Shown: positions 18,635 through 27,059 of the stretch, in pieces | Layout: each line of letters starts with the position of its first letter | Numbering within the stretch: the first letter of the stretch is position 1 | Assembly (NCBI GenBank): GCA_963829705.1 | Contig: CAWHJN010000003.1 | Location: 434,001 to 498,000, forward strand | Source: CAWHJN01 sp963829705 | GTDB taxonomy: Bacteria > Bacteroidota > Rhodothermia > Rhodothermales > BA12 | Length of the DNA: 64,000 nt | Direction: 5' to 3' | Notes under the pieces: model-generated | What the model was told of the DNA's origin: nothing | Database searches by the model: none | Seen by the model: only the letters and a program-made list of their open reading frames with translations | Program-made: the position numbers and the translations under genes

Positions 18635-20725
18635 TCAGAAGCGGACGCTGCCGCCGACGAAGAAAATCCGCCCGGCGAGCGAGGGCACGCGCGCCGGGTC
18701 GGTGTGGCCGAGCAGGTTGCGAACGCCCGTCTGCACCTGCACCCGCCCGAAAGCGCGTGTAAAGGTGGCGTTGACGAGGCCGTAGCCCTGCACGTATTCC
18801 GCCTCGTCGTCGAGGACGAGGTTGCCGTTGAGGTCGCCGTAGCCGTAGCGACCGCGCCACACGAACCGCAGCGCGCTCGTGATGCCCGTCACCGGCTCGG
18901 CGTAGCGCACCCGCAGCGTGGCGCTGTGGCGCGACCGCCCGAACAAGCCGCCGTAGTCGCTGCGCGTCAGCCGAACGTCGCGCCCGGCGCGGCGGCCAAA
19001 GAGTTCGCCCGCGTCGATCTGGTCGAGCACGTCGCGGTCGGCGGTGTCGAGAAACTGGTACGACGCGCCCACGAGCACACCCGCGCCGGGCGCGTACGAC
19101 ACGTCGGCGTCGAGGCCGCGCGTGAAGATGCGGTTCAAGTTGAAGTACGAGTACACCGTCTGCCCGCCCGAGAGGACCGCCACGGGCTGTGTCTCGATGA
19201 GGTCACGGACGGCGTTGTAGAAGGTGTTGACGCGCACCGACACGCCCCGCACCGGCCCGGCCTCGACGCCCACGCCGTACGACGTGCTCGTCTCGGGCGC
19301 GAGCGCGCCCAGCGTTGAGGGGGCGACGAGGTACGCTTCGAGGCCGCCCATCGCGTCGAGTGCGGCCAGGCGGTCGGGCGCTTCCGTGGCGCCGAAGAGG
19401 CTGTAGCCCGCCGTCGCGTTGACGAAGTTGAGGTAGCGCTGCCGGAAGTCGGGCGTTTTGAAGCCGCTGCCCACGAAGGCGCGCAACCGCAGCGCATCGG
19501 AAGGCCGCGCGAGCAGCGCCACCTTCGGCGTCAGCCGCGAGCCGAACTCGCTGTGGTCGTCGTAGCGGGCACTCACGGTGAGGTCGAACAGGCGCACGGG
19601 CATCCAGCCGTACTCGGCGAACACGTAGCCCTGCCGCGTCGAGCGTGCTGCCGCGTACCGGTCGCTCTCGACGGATTCGCGGATGACGCCGCCACCCACG
19701 TACAGGATGTGCGCGGCCCCCGGCGTGGCCACCACGCGCGCCTCGGCTTTCTGGTAGCCCTGTCCGAAGCGCGTCTCGTCGAGCGGCGCGCCGGTGGCAG
19801 CGTCTTCGGTGGCGAGGTAGGTATCGAAGCCCGCTGCGTAGCCATCGACCTCGGCGCGCACGCCGGGCGCGAGGCGGTAACGCACGGATGGGGCCACGCT
19901 CCACTCGCGGCGCTGGCCGTTTTCGTCGTACATCGTCTCGCCCAGCGTACCTGCGCCCTGCTGGTCGCGCTGCGCCGTCTGAGCGCGCAGGCCCAGCGTG
20001 AGGTTGTCGGTGGGACGAGCGTCGAGGCGGAGGTGGCCCGCGTAGTCGGTGAACGACGGCGTGGTGCTGCCCACCTCGTCGGGCCGCAGGTCGTAGCCTT
20101 CCGAGGCGTAGCGGTTGCCCAGCAGGCGCAGGCCCCAGCGGTCGCCCGCGGCCTCAGCCTCCAGCGTCAGGTCGGTCGTCTCGAAGCGTTCCACGCGCGC
20201 CGACGCGCGCCCACTGAGTCCGTCGGCCGGGCGGCGGGTGATGAGGTTGATGACGCCCGCGAGCGCGTCCGATCCGAAGCGGCTCGAGGTAGGCCCGCGC
20301 ACGATCTCGACGCGCTCGACGCCTGCGACAGTCAGCCGGTCGAGGTCGAGGGTACCGGCCTCGCGCCCCACCACCGGCTCGCCGTCGATGAGGATGAGCG
20401 TGTAATCAGAATCCAGCCCCTGCACCTGCACGCCCAGCCCGCCTGTGCCGATGCCATCGACGACGAACAGGCCCGGCTGCTCGGCCAGCAGATCCGACAG
20501 GCGCACCGCGCCCTGCTGCACGATGGCCTCGCGCGTGACGACGGTGGTGGGCACGGGCACGTCCTGCAACGTCCGCTCGGCGCGTGTGGCCGTGACCACG
20601 ATGGGCGCGATCTCGTACTTCCTGAGCGAGTCGGGGCGAGGGGTTTCGCTGCGCTGCGCCATGCCCGTCGAGAACGGCAGCAGAAGGAAAACGGCCAGCA
20701 GGAACGCGCGCACAGGCACAGGCAT
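18635..20725 (-). CDS. TonB-dependent outer-membrane receptor paired with HmuY-like lipoprotein
   Basis: A 696-residue energy-coupled transporter. Signal peptide PVRAFLLAVFLLLPFSTGMA; TonB-box region EIAPIVVTATRAERT; plug domain (about 50-165) with GLGVQVQGLDSDYTLILIDG and VERVEIVRGPTSSRFGSDA; then a 22-strand barrel ending in FVGGSVRF, a correct C-terminal strand with terminal Phe. Plug and barrel resemble HmuR/BtuB-type receptors. It is co-directional with the HmuY-like gene 28 bp downstream. Confidence 0.92.
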   Translation of the reverse strand: MPVPVRAFLLAVFLLLPFSTGMAQRSETPRPDSLRKYEIAPIVVTATRAERTLQDVPVPTTVVTREAIVQQGAVRLSDLLAEQPGLFVVDGIGTGGLGVQVQGLDSDYTLILIDGEPVVGREAGTLDLDRLTVAGVERVEIVRGPTSSRFGSDALAGVINLITRRPADGLSGRASARVERFETTDLTLEAEAAGDRWGLRLLGNRYASEGYDLRPDEVGSTTPSFTDYAGHLRLDARPTDNLTLGLRAQTAQRDQQGAGTLGETMYDENGQRREWSVAPSVRYRLAPGVRAEVDGYAAGFDTYLATEDAATGAPLDETRFGQGYQKAEARVVATPGAAHILYVGGGVIRESVESDRYAAARSTRQGYVFAEYGWMPVRLFDLTVSARYDDHSEFGSRLTPKVALLARPSDALRLRAFVGSGFKTPDFRQRYLNFVNATAGYSLFGATEAPDRLAALDAMGGLEAYLVAPSTLGALAPETSTSYGVGVEAGPVRGVSVRVNTFYNAVRDLIETQPVAVLSGGQTVYSYFNLNRIFTRGLDADVSYAPGAGVLVGASYQFLDTADRDVLDQIDAGELFGRRAGRDVRLTRSDYGGLFGRSRHSATLRVRYAEPVTGITSALRFVWRGRYGYGDLNGNLVLDDEAEYVQGYGLVNATFTRAFGRVQVQTGVRNLLGHTDPARVPSLAGRIFFVGGSVRF

Positions 20726-20764
20726 TTATCTGGATTCAATCTAAACAGAGATCACGGGCGTGTT
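20726..20764 (-). promoter_or_regulatory. AT-rich dyad-like site upstream of the TonB receptor
   Basis: Just before the receptor ATG the minus strand reads TTTAGATTGAATCCAGATAA, an imperfect inverted repeat in an AT-rich island. Its layout resembles iron-regulator boxes of the Fur or DtxR kind. The match is too loose to name the regulator. Confidence 0.3.
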
Positions 20765-20888
20765 CTGTTAAGGCTGAATTAATTGCCTGGCTGCCTACGT
20801 CTTCGTGGAGAAGTAGTGGCCGATGAATCCTCTCTTTCATCGGAAAAACACGCGGCGGGCGAGCGGGCGGCCTTTTCTCGCATCAGCG

Positions 20889-21287
20889 TCAGTAGGCGTA
20901 CCAGCCAGGGGCGAGCCGGCGCAGACGCGGGTGCTGGAGGTAGAGCGCGGCGGTGTCGGCGCGGGGCCGCAGATAGAAATAACCCGACTCGCGCGTGTAG
21001 CCTCCGCCCTCGCGCAGTTGAACCCACCCGGCGTCCCAGTCGCTCAACACGGCGTCGAGGCCGAGGCGCAGCATCAGCTGCCGGGCTTCAGGCGGCGCGG
21101 TGGAGGTGAACCAGAGGGTCGCGTCGGGGTCTTGCAGGCGCAGCATCACCAGGCGCTCGTAGTCGGCGCGGTGCGCGTCGAAGTCGGCAAGGCGGCAGGC
21201 CGGGGAGGTCAACGCGGCGGCGATCACGAGCACGCGCAGCAGGCGCGTGGCGCATGGACTCCGGGGGCGGCGAGAAGGCGCGTCCAC
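20889..21287 (-). CDS. Small lipoprotein-like protein of unknown function
   Basis: A 132-residue protein starting at GTG. A hydrophobic segment (TRLLRVLVIAAALTSPAC) ends in a cysteine that could be a lipobox. The rest is a small mixed domain with YERLVMLRLQDPDATLWF, then RLGLDAVLSDWDAGWVQL and a Tyr-rich end. No family recognised. It starts 3 bp after the DUF2480 stop codon, so the two are surely co-transcribed. Confidence 0.65.
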   Translation of the reverse strand: MDAPSRRPRSPCATRLLRVLVIAAALTSPACRLADFDAHRADYERLVMLRLQDPDATLWFTSTAPPEARQLMLRLGLDAVLSDWDAGWVQLREGGGYTRESGYFYLRPRADTAALYLQHPRLRRLAPGWYAY

Positions 21288-21290
21288 GGT

Positions 21291-21848
21291 TCAGCGCGGG
21301 CCGGGCGGCGGCGCGGCAGTGGTGGTAGCAGGCCGAGCCGGCTTGGCCTTCGGACGCCGCCACAACGGCACGGACGAGCACGGCTCGCCGTAGAGCAACT
21401 TGCGCGCTACCTGCATCAGCCGATGTGTGGCGAAGACGTACGCCTCGGGCGGCACGTCCTTGCCGCCGCAGCCTTTGACCACGACGATGCGGTCCTCGTA
21501 GGCGCTCCAGTCCACAGCGTCGAGGGCACGGGCGAAGTGCTCGCGCCGCGCGTCGGCGGCGCGGCCCACGGTGACGGAGCGTGCCGAGGCGTCGAGGTGC
21601 GTGGCGACGAGCATCCACGCCCACGTGGGCACGATGGCGTCGGTGGAGCAGAACAGCGCCACGTGCTGACCGGCATAGGCCTCGGCGTCGAGCGCGGCGA
21701 CGGCGGCGCGGAAATCCTTCTCGCGCAGCACGAGCCCGCGGTACAGAAACGGCGCGAGGTCGATCTCGGCGACGCGCTGGTGTTCCCAGCACGCGGCCAG
21801 GTCGAAGACGATCAGATCGCTCTCGGCGACGCGGTTGACGATTTCCAT
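21291..21848 (-). CDS. DUF2480 family protein
   Basis: A 185-residue cytoplasmic protein. MEIVNRVAESDLIVFDL, FLYRGLVLREKDFRAAV and the block STDAIVPTWAWMLVATHL are the family signature as I know it from Bacteroidota. The C-terminal half has a possible metal- or disulfide-capable pair around VVVKGCGGKDVPPEAY. The last 25 residues are a low-complexity Pro/Ala/Thr tail. Biochemical role unknown. It follows dihydroorotase by 97 bp and precedes a lipoprotein gene by 3 bp. Confidence 0.85.
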   Translation of the reverse strand: MEIVNRVAESDLIVFDLAACWEHQRVAEIDLAPFLYRGLVLREKDFRAAVAALDAEAYAGQHVALFCSTDAIVPTWAWMLVATHLDASARSVTVGRAADARREHFARALDAVDWSAYEDRIVVVKGCGGKDVPPEAYVFATHRLMQVARKLLYGEPCSSVPLWRRPKAKPARPATTTAAPPPGPR

Positions 21849-21945
21849 GGGCTCGCGGTGGACGACGGGAGCCTCTCAACGCCGCGCGGCATGGGCAGTT
21901 CGGGAAGGACGAGCGTCGAAGCGCGAGGCGCACTTCGCTGCGTCC

Positions 21946-23316
21946 CTACTTCCGCGTTTCCCCTTCCGCGTTCCGAGTTTCCCCGAACCTTGCCTCGTCG
22001 CCACGCACCGACTCGTCGAAGGCGCCGTGCCAGAACACGCGCTGGCCCCGCACGAACGTGCCCACGGGCAGGCCCGTCAGCGTGGTGCCGTTCCAGGGCG
22101 TCCATCCGGCTTTCGTCTGCTGGTCGGCGTCGCGGAGGGTGTGCGGCTTGTTCAGATCGACGAGCACGAGGTCGGCATCGTAGCCCTCGGCGATGCGGCC
22201 TTTGCGCTGGATCTGCCACACGTCGGCGGGAGCACGGCACATCCAGTCCACGACCTGTGCGAGCGTGCAGTCGCCCCGGTTGACGCGGTCGAGCATCAGC
22301 GCGAGGCTGTTTTCGATGGACGGCATTCCGCTGGGTGCGTGCGGGTAGGGCTGCGCTTTTTCATCCAGCGTGTGCGGCGCGTGGTCGGTGGCGACGATCT
22401 GCAGGATGCCCTCGCGCAGTCCGTCCCACAGCGCGGCGCGGTCGGCGGCGGTTTTGACGCTCGGGTTCTGGAGCAGCCGCGTGCCGAGCCGTCCGTAATC
22501 CTCGTCCGAGAACCACAGGTGCGGCACGCACGCCTCGGCGGTGATGAGCGGCTGGAGGATGGGGTCGCGCTGGATCTCACGCAGCAACGCCACTTCGTCC
22601 GCCGTCGTGACGTGCAGCAGGTGGAAACGGTGGCGGTGCCGCCGCGCGAGGTCGAACGCCCGTTTCGTGGCGATGAGCGCGGCGGCGTGGTCGCGGATGC
22701 GCGGGTGGTCGGCGGGCGTGAGCGGGCGGCCTTCAGCGGCGGCTTCGGCTTCGACGCGCGCGCGGTTGGCGCGGACGGTGGCCTCGTCTTCGCAGTGCGC
22801 CGTGATGGGCAGCGTCGTCTCGGCGAAGATCCTTTCGAGCGCGTCCTGATCGTCCACGAGCAAATCGCCCGTCGAGGAGCCGATGAAAATCTTGATGCCG
22901 GGCGTGCGGTGCGCGGCCTTGAGCGCGTCGATGTTGGTGGGCGTCGCGCCGATGTAGAAGCCGTAATGGACGCGCGACTTGTCGGCGGCGAGGGCGAGTT
23001 TCTGTTCGAGGAGCGCCTGCGTGGTGGCGGCGGGGCGCGTGTTGGGCATCTCCAGAAACGTCGTCACGCCGCCCTTGGCGCAGGCGCGGCTGGCGGTTTC
23101 GAGGTCTTCCTTGTGCGTCAGCCCCGGCTCGCGGAAATGCACCTGGTCGTCGATGACGCCGGGAAGCAGGTGCAGGCCCGCCGCGTCGAGTTCTTCGTCC
23201 ACGCGCGCGCCTGCGGGCACGCCGACGTGTACGATCCGGCCGTCGACGACCAGCACATCGGTCTGGACGGTTTCGCCGGGGAGGACGCACGTGGCGTTGC
23301 GGATGCAGAGGCGCAT
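21946..23316 (-). CDS. pyrC: Dihydroorotase
   Basis: Third step of pyrimidine synthesis: reversible cyclisation of carbamoyl-aspartate. It is a 456-residue amidohydrolase. Metal-site elements: DDQVHFREPG (the first His of the usual H-x-H is Gln here, a variant I recall from Bacteroidota), the carboxylated lysine in GIKIFIGSSTG, ITAHCEDE, HLLHVT and VATDHAPHT. The C-terminal tail after HGAFDESVRG (GDEARFGETRNAEGETRK) is encoded by an intergenic-type purine repeat, so the 3' end seems to have been extended by it. Confidence 0.94.
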   Translation of the reverse strand: MRLCIRNATCVLPGETVQTDVLVVDGRIVHVGVPAGARVDEELDAAGLHLLPGVIDDQVHFREPGLTHKEDLETASRACAKGGVTTFLEMPNTRPAATTQALLEQKLALAADKSRVHYGFYIGATPTNIDALKAAHRTPGIKIFIGSSTGDLLVDDQDALERIFAETTLPITAHCEDEATVRANRARVEAEAAAEGRPLTPADHPRIRDHAAALIATKRAFDLARRHRHRFHLLHVTTADEVALLREIQRDPILQPLITAEACVPHLWFSDEDYGRLGTRLLQNPSVKTAADRAALWDGLREGILQIVATDHAPHTLDEKAQPYPHAPSGMPSIENSLALMLDRVNRGDCTLAQVVDWMCRAPADVWQIQRKGRIAEGYDADLVLVDLNKPHTLRDADQQTKAGWTPWNGTTLTGLPVGTFVRGQRVFWHGAFDESVRGDEARFGETRNAEGETRK

Positions 23317-23606
23317 GTTTGTGAAAGTCGGATTTCGGAACGCGGAAGGCAGAACCGTGGGGGTAGGGGCGCAGCAGATTCCCCCGCCATGCGGGTGCTG
23401 CGACCTGTCAAGTGCTGGGGGTAGCCGAAAGGTACGGGCGAGGCGTCGGATGCGACCAGCGCCGTCCCTTCACGCTTTCCACACGCGCAGCCGTACCTTT
23501 GACCCTCCTGCTGGCGGCACCGGCAGCGAGGGCGTGCCACGTTACGCCCCTACATCGCACGTTTGCCCTTCCTCCGTTCCGCATTCCGCGTTCCCACTTC
23601 CCAAAC

Positions 23607-25628
23607 ATGCGCCCTTACGTCCCGTCGTCCACCAACCTGCCGGAACTCACGCCGAAGGCCATCGCGCTGGGCGTGGCGCTGTCGGCGATTCTGGCGGGGG
23701 CCAACGCCTACCTCGGCCTCAAAGTCGGGCTGACGGTGTCGGCGTCGATTCCGGCGGCGGTGATTTCGATGGCGCTCTTGCGGTTTTTCCGCGAGTCGAA
23801 CATCCTCGAAAACAACCTCGTGCAGACGGCGGCGTCGGCGGGGGAGAGCGTGGCGGCAGGCGTCATCTTCACGCTGCCTGCGCTCGTGCTGATGGGCTAC
23901 TGGCAGGGCTTCTCGTTCTGGCCCGTCTTGATGATCGCGCTCTTCGGCGGCACGCTGGGCGTGCTGTTCACCATCCCGCTGCGCCGCGCGCTCATCGTCG
24001 AGCAGCCGCTGGCGTTTCCCGAGGGCGTGGCGACGGCGGAGGTGCTGAAGGCGGGCAACGAGGGCGGCGCGGGCGTGAAGGCCATCGCGCTGGCGGCGCT
24101 GGCGGCGGCGTTCCTCAAGCTCACGCAGACAGGCTTCAAGCTCGTCGCGCCGAGCGCCGGCTTCGGCGTGCAGACCGGCAACGTCGTCTTCGGTCTCGGG
24201 ACGGATCTCGGCGTGGCGCTGCTCGCCGTCGGCTACATCATCGGGCTCAACATCGCCACGGTCGTGTTTTCGGGCGGCGTCATCGCGTGGCTCGTCGCCA
24301 TTCCGCTGTGGATGGCGACGGCGGCGCCCGCCGAGTACGCGGCCATCGTGGGCGACGCGACGGGCTACGACGCGGCTTTTGCCGTGTGGAGCGCCCGCGT
24401 GCGCTACCTCGGCGTCGGCGCGATGGCGGTCGGCGGTTTGTGGGCGCTGATCTCGCTGCTCGGCCCGCTGCGCGACGGCATCAAGGCATCTGTGGCGGCC
24501 TTCAAAGCCTCGCGCCACGGCGGCATGGACAGCATCGAGCGGACAGAGCGCGACACGCCCATCCCCATCGTCGCGGGCGGCACCGTCGCGCTGACGATCC
24601 CGCTGTTTTTCGTGCTGCTCTCGCTCGTAGATCAGGACGCTCTGGGCATCACCGAGGGGCTGTACCTCTCGACGATCGTGTTCGCCCTCTTGTTCGCGCT
24701 CGTGGCGGGCTTCCTGTTCTCGTCCGTCGCGGGCTACATGGCGGGCCTCGTCGGCTCGTCCAACAACCCGATTTCGGGCGTGACGATTGCCACCGTGCTG
24801 TCGATCTCGGGCATCTTCCTCTTCTTGCTCGGCAGCGAGATCAACTTTGCTGTGGACACCACGCAGGCACTCGCAGCAGCGGCGACGGCGATTCTCGTGG
24901 GAGCCGTCGTGTGCTGCGCGGCGGCCATCGCGGGCGACAACCTGCAGGACCTCAAGGCCGGGCAACTCGTCGGCGCGACGCCGTGGAAGCAGCAGCTCAT
25001 GCAGGTGCTGGGCGTCTTCGGCGGGGCCGTGGCGATGGCGCCCGTGCTGGGCCTGCTCTTCACCGCCTACGGGTTGGGCGACGTGTTTCCGCGCGCGGGC
25101 ATGAACCCCGCCGAAGCCCTCGCCGCGCCGCAGGCAACGCTGATGGCGAGCGTGGCGCGGGGGGTGCTGGGAGGCGAGTTGCCGTGGAATATGGTCATCA
25201 TCGGCGGCGTGCTGGCCGTCGTCGTCATCGTCCTCGACCAGGCGCTGAAAGCCCGGAAGAGTACGTTCCGGCTGCCTGTGCTCGCCGTCGCCGTGGGCCT
25301 GTACCTGCCCATCGAAGTGACGACGCCCATCTTCCTCGGCGGCCTGCTCGCCTACGCCGTCAGCCGGTCGGTGCGGCGGCGCGTGACGGGCGAGGCGTAC
25401 CACGAAGCCGCCGTGCTGTCGGAGCGGCGCGGGCTGCTGTTCGCGTCGGGCCTCATCACCGGCGAGGCGCTCGTGGGCATCCTGCTGGCCATTCCGTTCG
25501 CGGCGTACCAGCGGCAGGACGTGCTCGTCTTCACCACGATTCCCGCCGGGGCCGCGACGGCGCTGGGGCTGGTGGCCTACGTCGTTTTCGGCGCGTGGCT
25601 GTACCGCGTCGCCGCCCGCACGTCGTGA
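23607..25628 (+). CDS. OPT family oligopeptide transporter
   Basis: Inner-membrane proton-coupled transporter of peptides or metal-peptide conjugates. It has 673 residues from ATG 23607 and about 15 membrane helices. The opening NLPELTPKAIALGVALSAIL and AGANAYLGLKVGLTVSASIP are the family start; GLVGSSNNPISGVTIAT is the conserved central motif. The upstream in-frame extension to 23412 lies in a purine/pyrimidine repeat and is not used. The stop overlaps the start of the next small gene (TGATG). Confidence 0.92.
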   Translation: MRPYVPSSTNLPELTPKAIALGVALSAILAGANAYLGLKVGLTVSASIPAAVISMALLRFFRESNILENNLVQTAASAGESVAAGVIFTLPALVLMGYWQGFSFWPVLMIALFGGTLGVLFTIPLRRALIVEQPLAFPEGVATAEVLKAGNEGGAGVKAIALAALAAAFLKLTQTGFKLVAPSAGFGVQTGNVVFGLGTDLGVALLAVGYIIGLNIATVVFSGGVIAWLVAIPLWMATAAPAEYAAIVGDATGYDAAFAVWSARVRYLGVGAMAVGGLWALISLLGPLRDGIKASVAAFKASRHGGMDSIERTERDTPIPIVAGGTVALTIPLFFVLLSLVDQDALGITEGLYLSTIVFALLFALVAGFLFSSVAGYMAGLVGSSNNPISGVTIATVLSISGIFLFLLGSEINFAVDTTQALAAAATAILVGAVVCCAAAIAGDNLQDLKAGQLVGATPWKQQLMQVLGVFGGAVAMAPVLGLLFTAYGLGDVFPRAGMNPAEALAAPQATLMASVARGVLGGELPWNMVIIGGVLAVVVIVLDQALKARKSTFRLPVLAVAVGLYLPIEVTTPIFLGGLLAYAVSRSVRRRVTGEAYHEAAVLSERRGLLFASGLITGEALVGILLAIPFAAYQRQDVLVFTTIPAGAATALGLVAYVVFGAWLYRVAARTS

Positions 25629-25822
25629 TGCTGCGCCACTTCGTCCTCGTCGTCGTCGCGGCGTTCGTCGCCATGCTCGTGATGGCGGGACTGTACCTCG
25701 TCGTCGGCGTCACGCGCCCTCCGCTGACGGGCGGCGCAGGGCGGGCGCTCCTCGATGTGCTCGTCTACGCCCTCCTCACCTTTGGCGTGTGGTGGCTCCT
25801 CAGCCGCCGCCTCCGCCGCTGA
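25628..25822 (+). CDS. 64-residue two-helix membrane protein
   Basis: A small hydrophobic protein starting MLRHFVLVVVAAFVAMLVMA, with a second helix LLDVLVYALLTFGVWWLLS and a basic C-terminus RRLRR. Its ATG overlaps the OPT stop, a sign of translational coupling. It may be an accessory subunit of the transporter. RidA starts 14 bp later. No family is recognised. Confidence 0.7.
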   Translation: MLRHFVLVVVAAFVAMLVMAGLYLVVGVTRPPLTGGAGRALLDVLVYALLTFGVWWLLSRRLRR

Positions 25823-25835
25823 TTTTTCCGGTTCG

Positions 25836-26222
25836 ATGGACCTCACGCCTGTTTCGACTCCCGACGCGCCCGCGCCTGCCGGGCACTACTCGCAAGGCCT
25901 CGCGCACGGCGGGCTCGTGTACGTCTCGGGCCAGCTTCCCCTCGACCCGGCGACGGGAAACGTCGTTGAGGGCGGCATCGGCGCGCAGACAGAACGAACG
26001 CTCCAGAACGTCGAGGCCGTGCTGACGGCGGCGGGCAGCGGGCTGGACCGCGTGCTGTCGATGACGATCTACGTCACCGAACGCGCGGCGTGGGCGGAGG
26101 TCAACGCGGCCTGTGCTGCCGCTTTCGGCGCGCACCGCCCGGCGAGGGCCGTCATCCCCGTGGCCGAGCTGAAGCCGGGCTGTTTCGTGGAAATCCAGGC
26201 GGTTGCCGCGCGGGATTCGTAA
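25836..26222 (+). CDS. RidA family enamine/imine deaminase
   Basis: Detoxifies reactive 2-aminoacrylate-type intermediates from PLP enzymes. The 128 residues include YSQGLAHGGLVYVSGQLPLD at the N-terminus, the central QTERTLQNVEAVLTAAGSGL, and the catalytic arginine in HRPARAVIPVAELKPG with the final glutamate (VEIQAVA). Trimeric YjgF fold, full length. ATG at 25836; longer upstream frames overlap the preceding gene. Confidence 0.94.
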   Translation: MDLTPVSTPDAPAPAGHYSQGLAHGGLVYVSGQLPLDPATGNVVEGGIGAQTERTLQNVEAVLTAAGSGLDRVLSMTIYVTERAAWAEVNAACAAAFGAHRPARAVIPVAELKPGCFVEIQAVAARDS

Positions 26223-26251
26223 CGTGCCCTCTCACGTTTTGCGCGACGCCC

Positions 26252-26995
26252 ATGAACCTCTCGAAGTTCAGCCAGGCCCGGCTCGTCGAGCGCGTCGATT
26301 TCACCGACCATCTCGCCGCCTTCCGCTTCCGCCCCGACCGCCCGCTCGCCTTCGCGGCCGGGCAGTACGCGACGCTCGCGCTGCTCGACGGCGAAAAGCT
26401 CATCCAGCGGGCGTACTCCATCGTCTCGTCGCCGCACGAGGGCGACCTGGAGTTTTTCATCGAACTCGTGCCCGAGGGCGAACTGACGCCGCGGCTGTGG
26501 GAGATCCCCGTCGGCGGCGACCTGCTCATCCGCGCCAAAATCGTCGGGCGCTTTACGCAGGACGCCGACCTCAAGCGCCACCTCATGCTGGCGACCGTCA
26601 CGGGCGTCGCGCCGTACCTCAGCATGGTGCGCCACCACGCGCACCGGCTGGCCGCGGGCGAAGCGCTGCCGGACCGCTTCCTCATCGTCCACGGTGCCAG
26701 CCACAGCCGCGACTTCGGCACGTACCACGACGAACTCGTGAACCTCGCCCGCGCTGATTGGCTGCACTACGTCCCCACCGTCAGCCGCCCGTGGGAGGAC
26801 GAAGACTGGACCGGCGAGACGGGCCGCGTCGGCGACGTCGTCCGCAAGCACGCCGATGCGTTCGATTTCGGCGCGGGCAAGGCCGTCGCGTATGCGTGCG
26901 GGCACCCGCAGATGATCGAGAACACGCACGGCCTGCTCACCCGCGCCCGCTTCCCCGCCGAGCACTTCCGCGAGGAGAAGTATTTCACGGCGTAA
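26252..26995 (+). CDS. fpr: Ferredoxin--NADP reductase
   Basis: FAD enzyme moving electrons between NADPH and ferredoxin or flavodoxin. It has 247 residues. The FAD-binding barrel has RAYSIVSSP; the NADP domain has TGVAPYLSMVR and YACGHPQMIE; it ends in the short Fpr-type tail EEKYFTA. The start is 29 bp after ridA. Flanked downstream by the gdhA terminator hairpin, which serves the opposite strand. Confidence 0.93.
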   Translation: MNLSKFSQARLVERVDFTDHLAAFRFRPDRPLAFAAGQYATLALLDGEKLIQRAYSIVSSPHEGDLEFFIELVPEGELTPRLWEIPVGGDLLIRAKIVGRFTQDADLKRHLMLATVTGVAPYLSMVRHHAHRLAAGEALPDRFLIVHGASHSRDFGTYHDELVNLARADWLHYVPTVSRPWEDEDWTGETGRVGDVVRKHADAFDFGAGKAVAYACGHPQMIENTHGLLTRARFPAEHFREEKYFTA

Positions 26996-27001
26996 GCGCA
27001 C

Positions 27002-27037
27002 AAAAAACCGGCATCCCTCTGCCGAGAGATGCCGGTT
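27002..27037 (-). terminator. Intrinsic terminator of gdhA
   Basis: 10-bp perfect stem AACCGGCATC/GATGCCGGTT; on the minus strand it is followed by six T residues. It also stands 10 bp beyond fpr on the plus strand but has no T run in that direction. Confidence 0.85.
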
Positions 27038-27059
27038 GGAATCGCAGACGCGAGGGCAC

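Noticed and set aside
22979..25822. 947-codon frame running through the OPT gene
   Set aside because: Only its last 64 codons (25628-25822) look like protein; the rest is an out-of-frame shadow.
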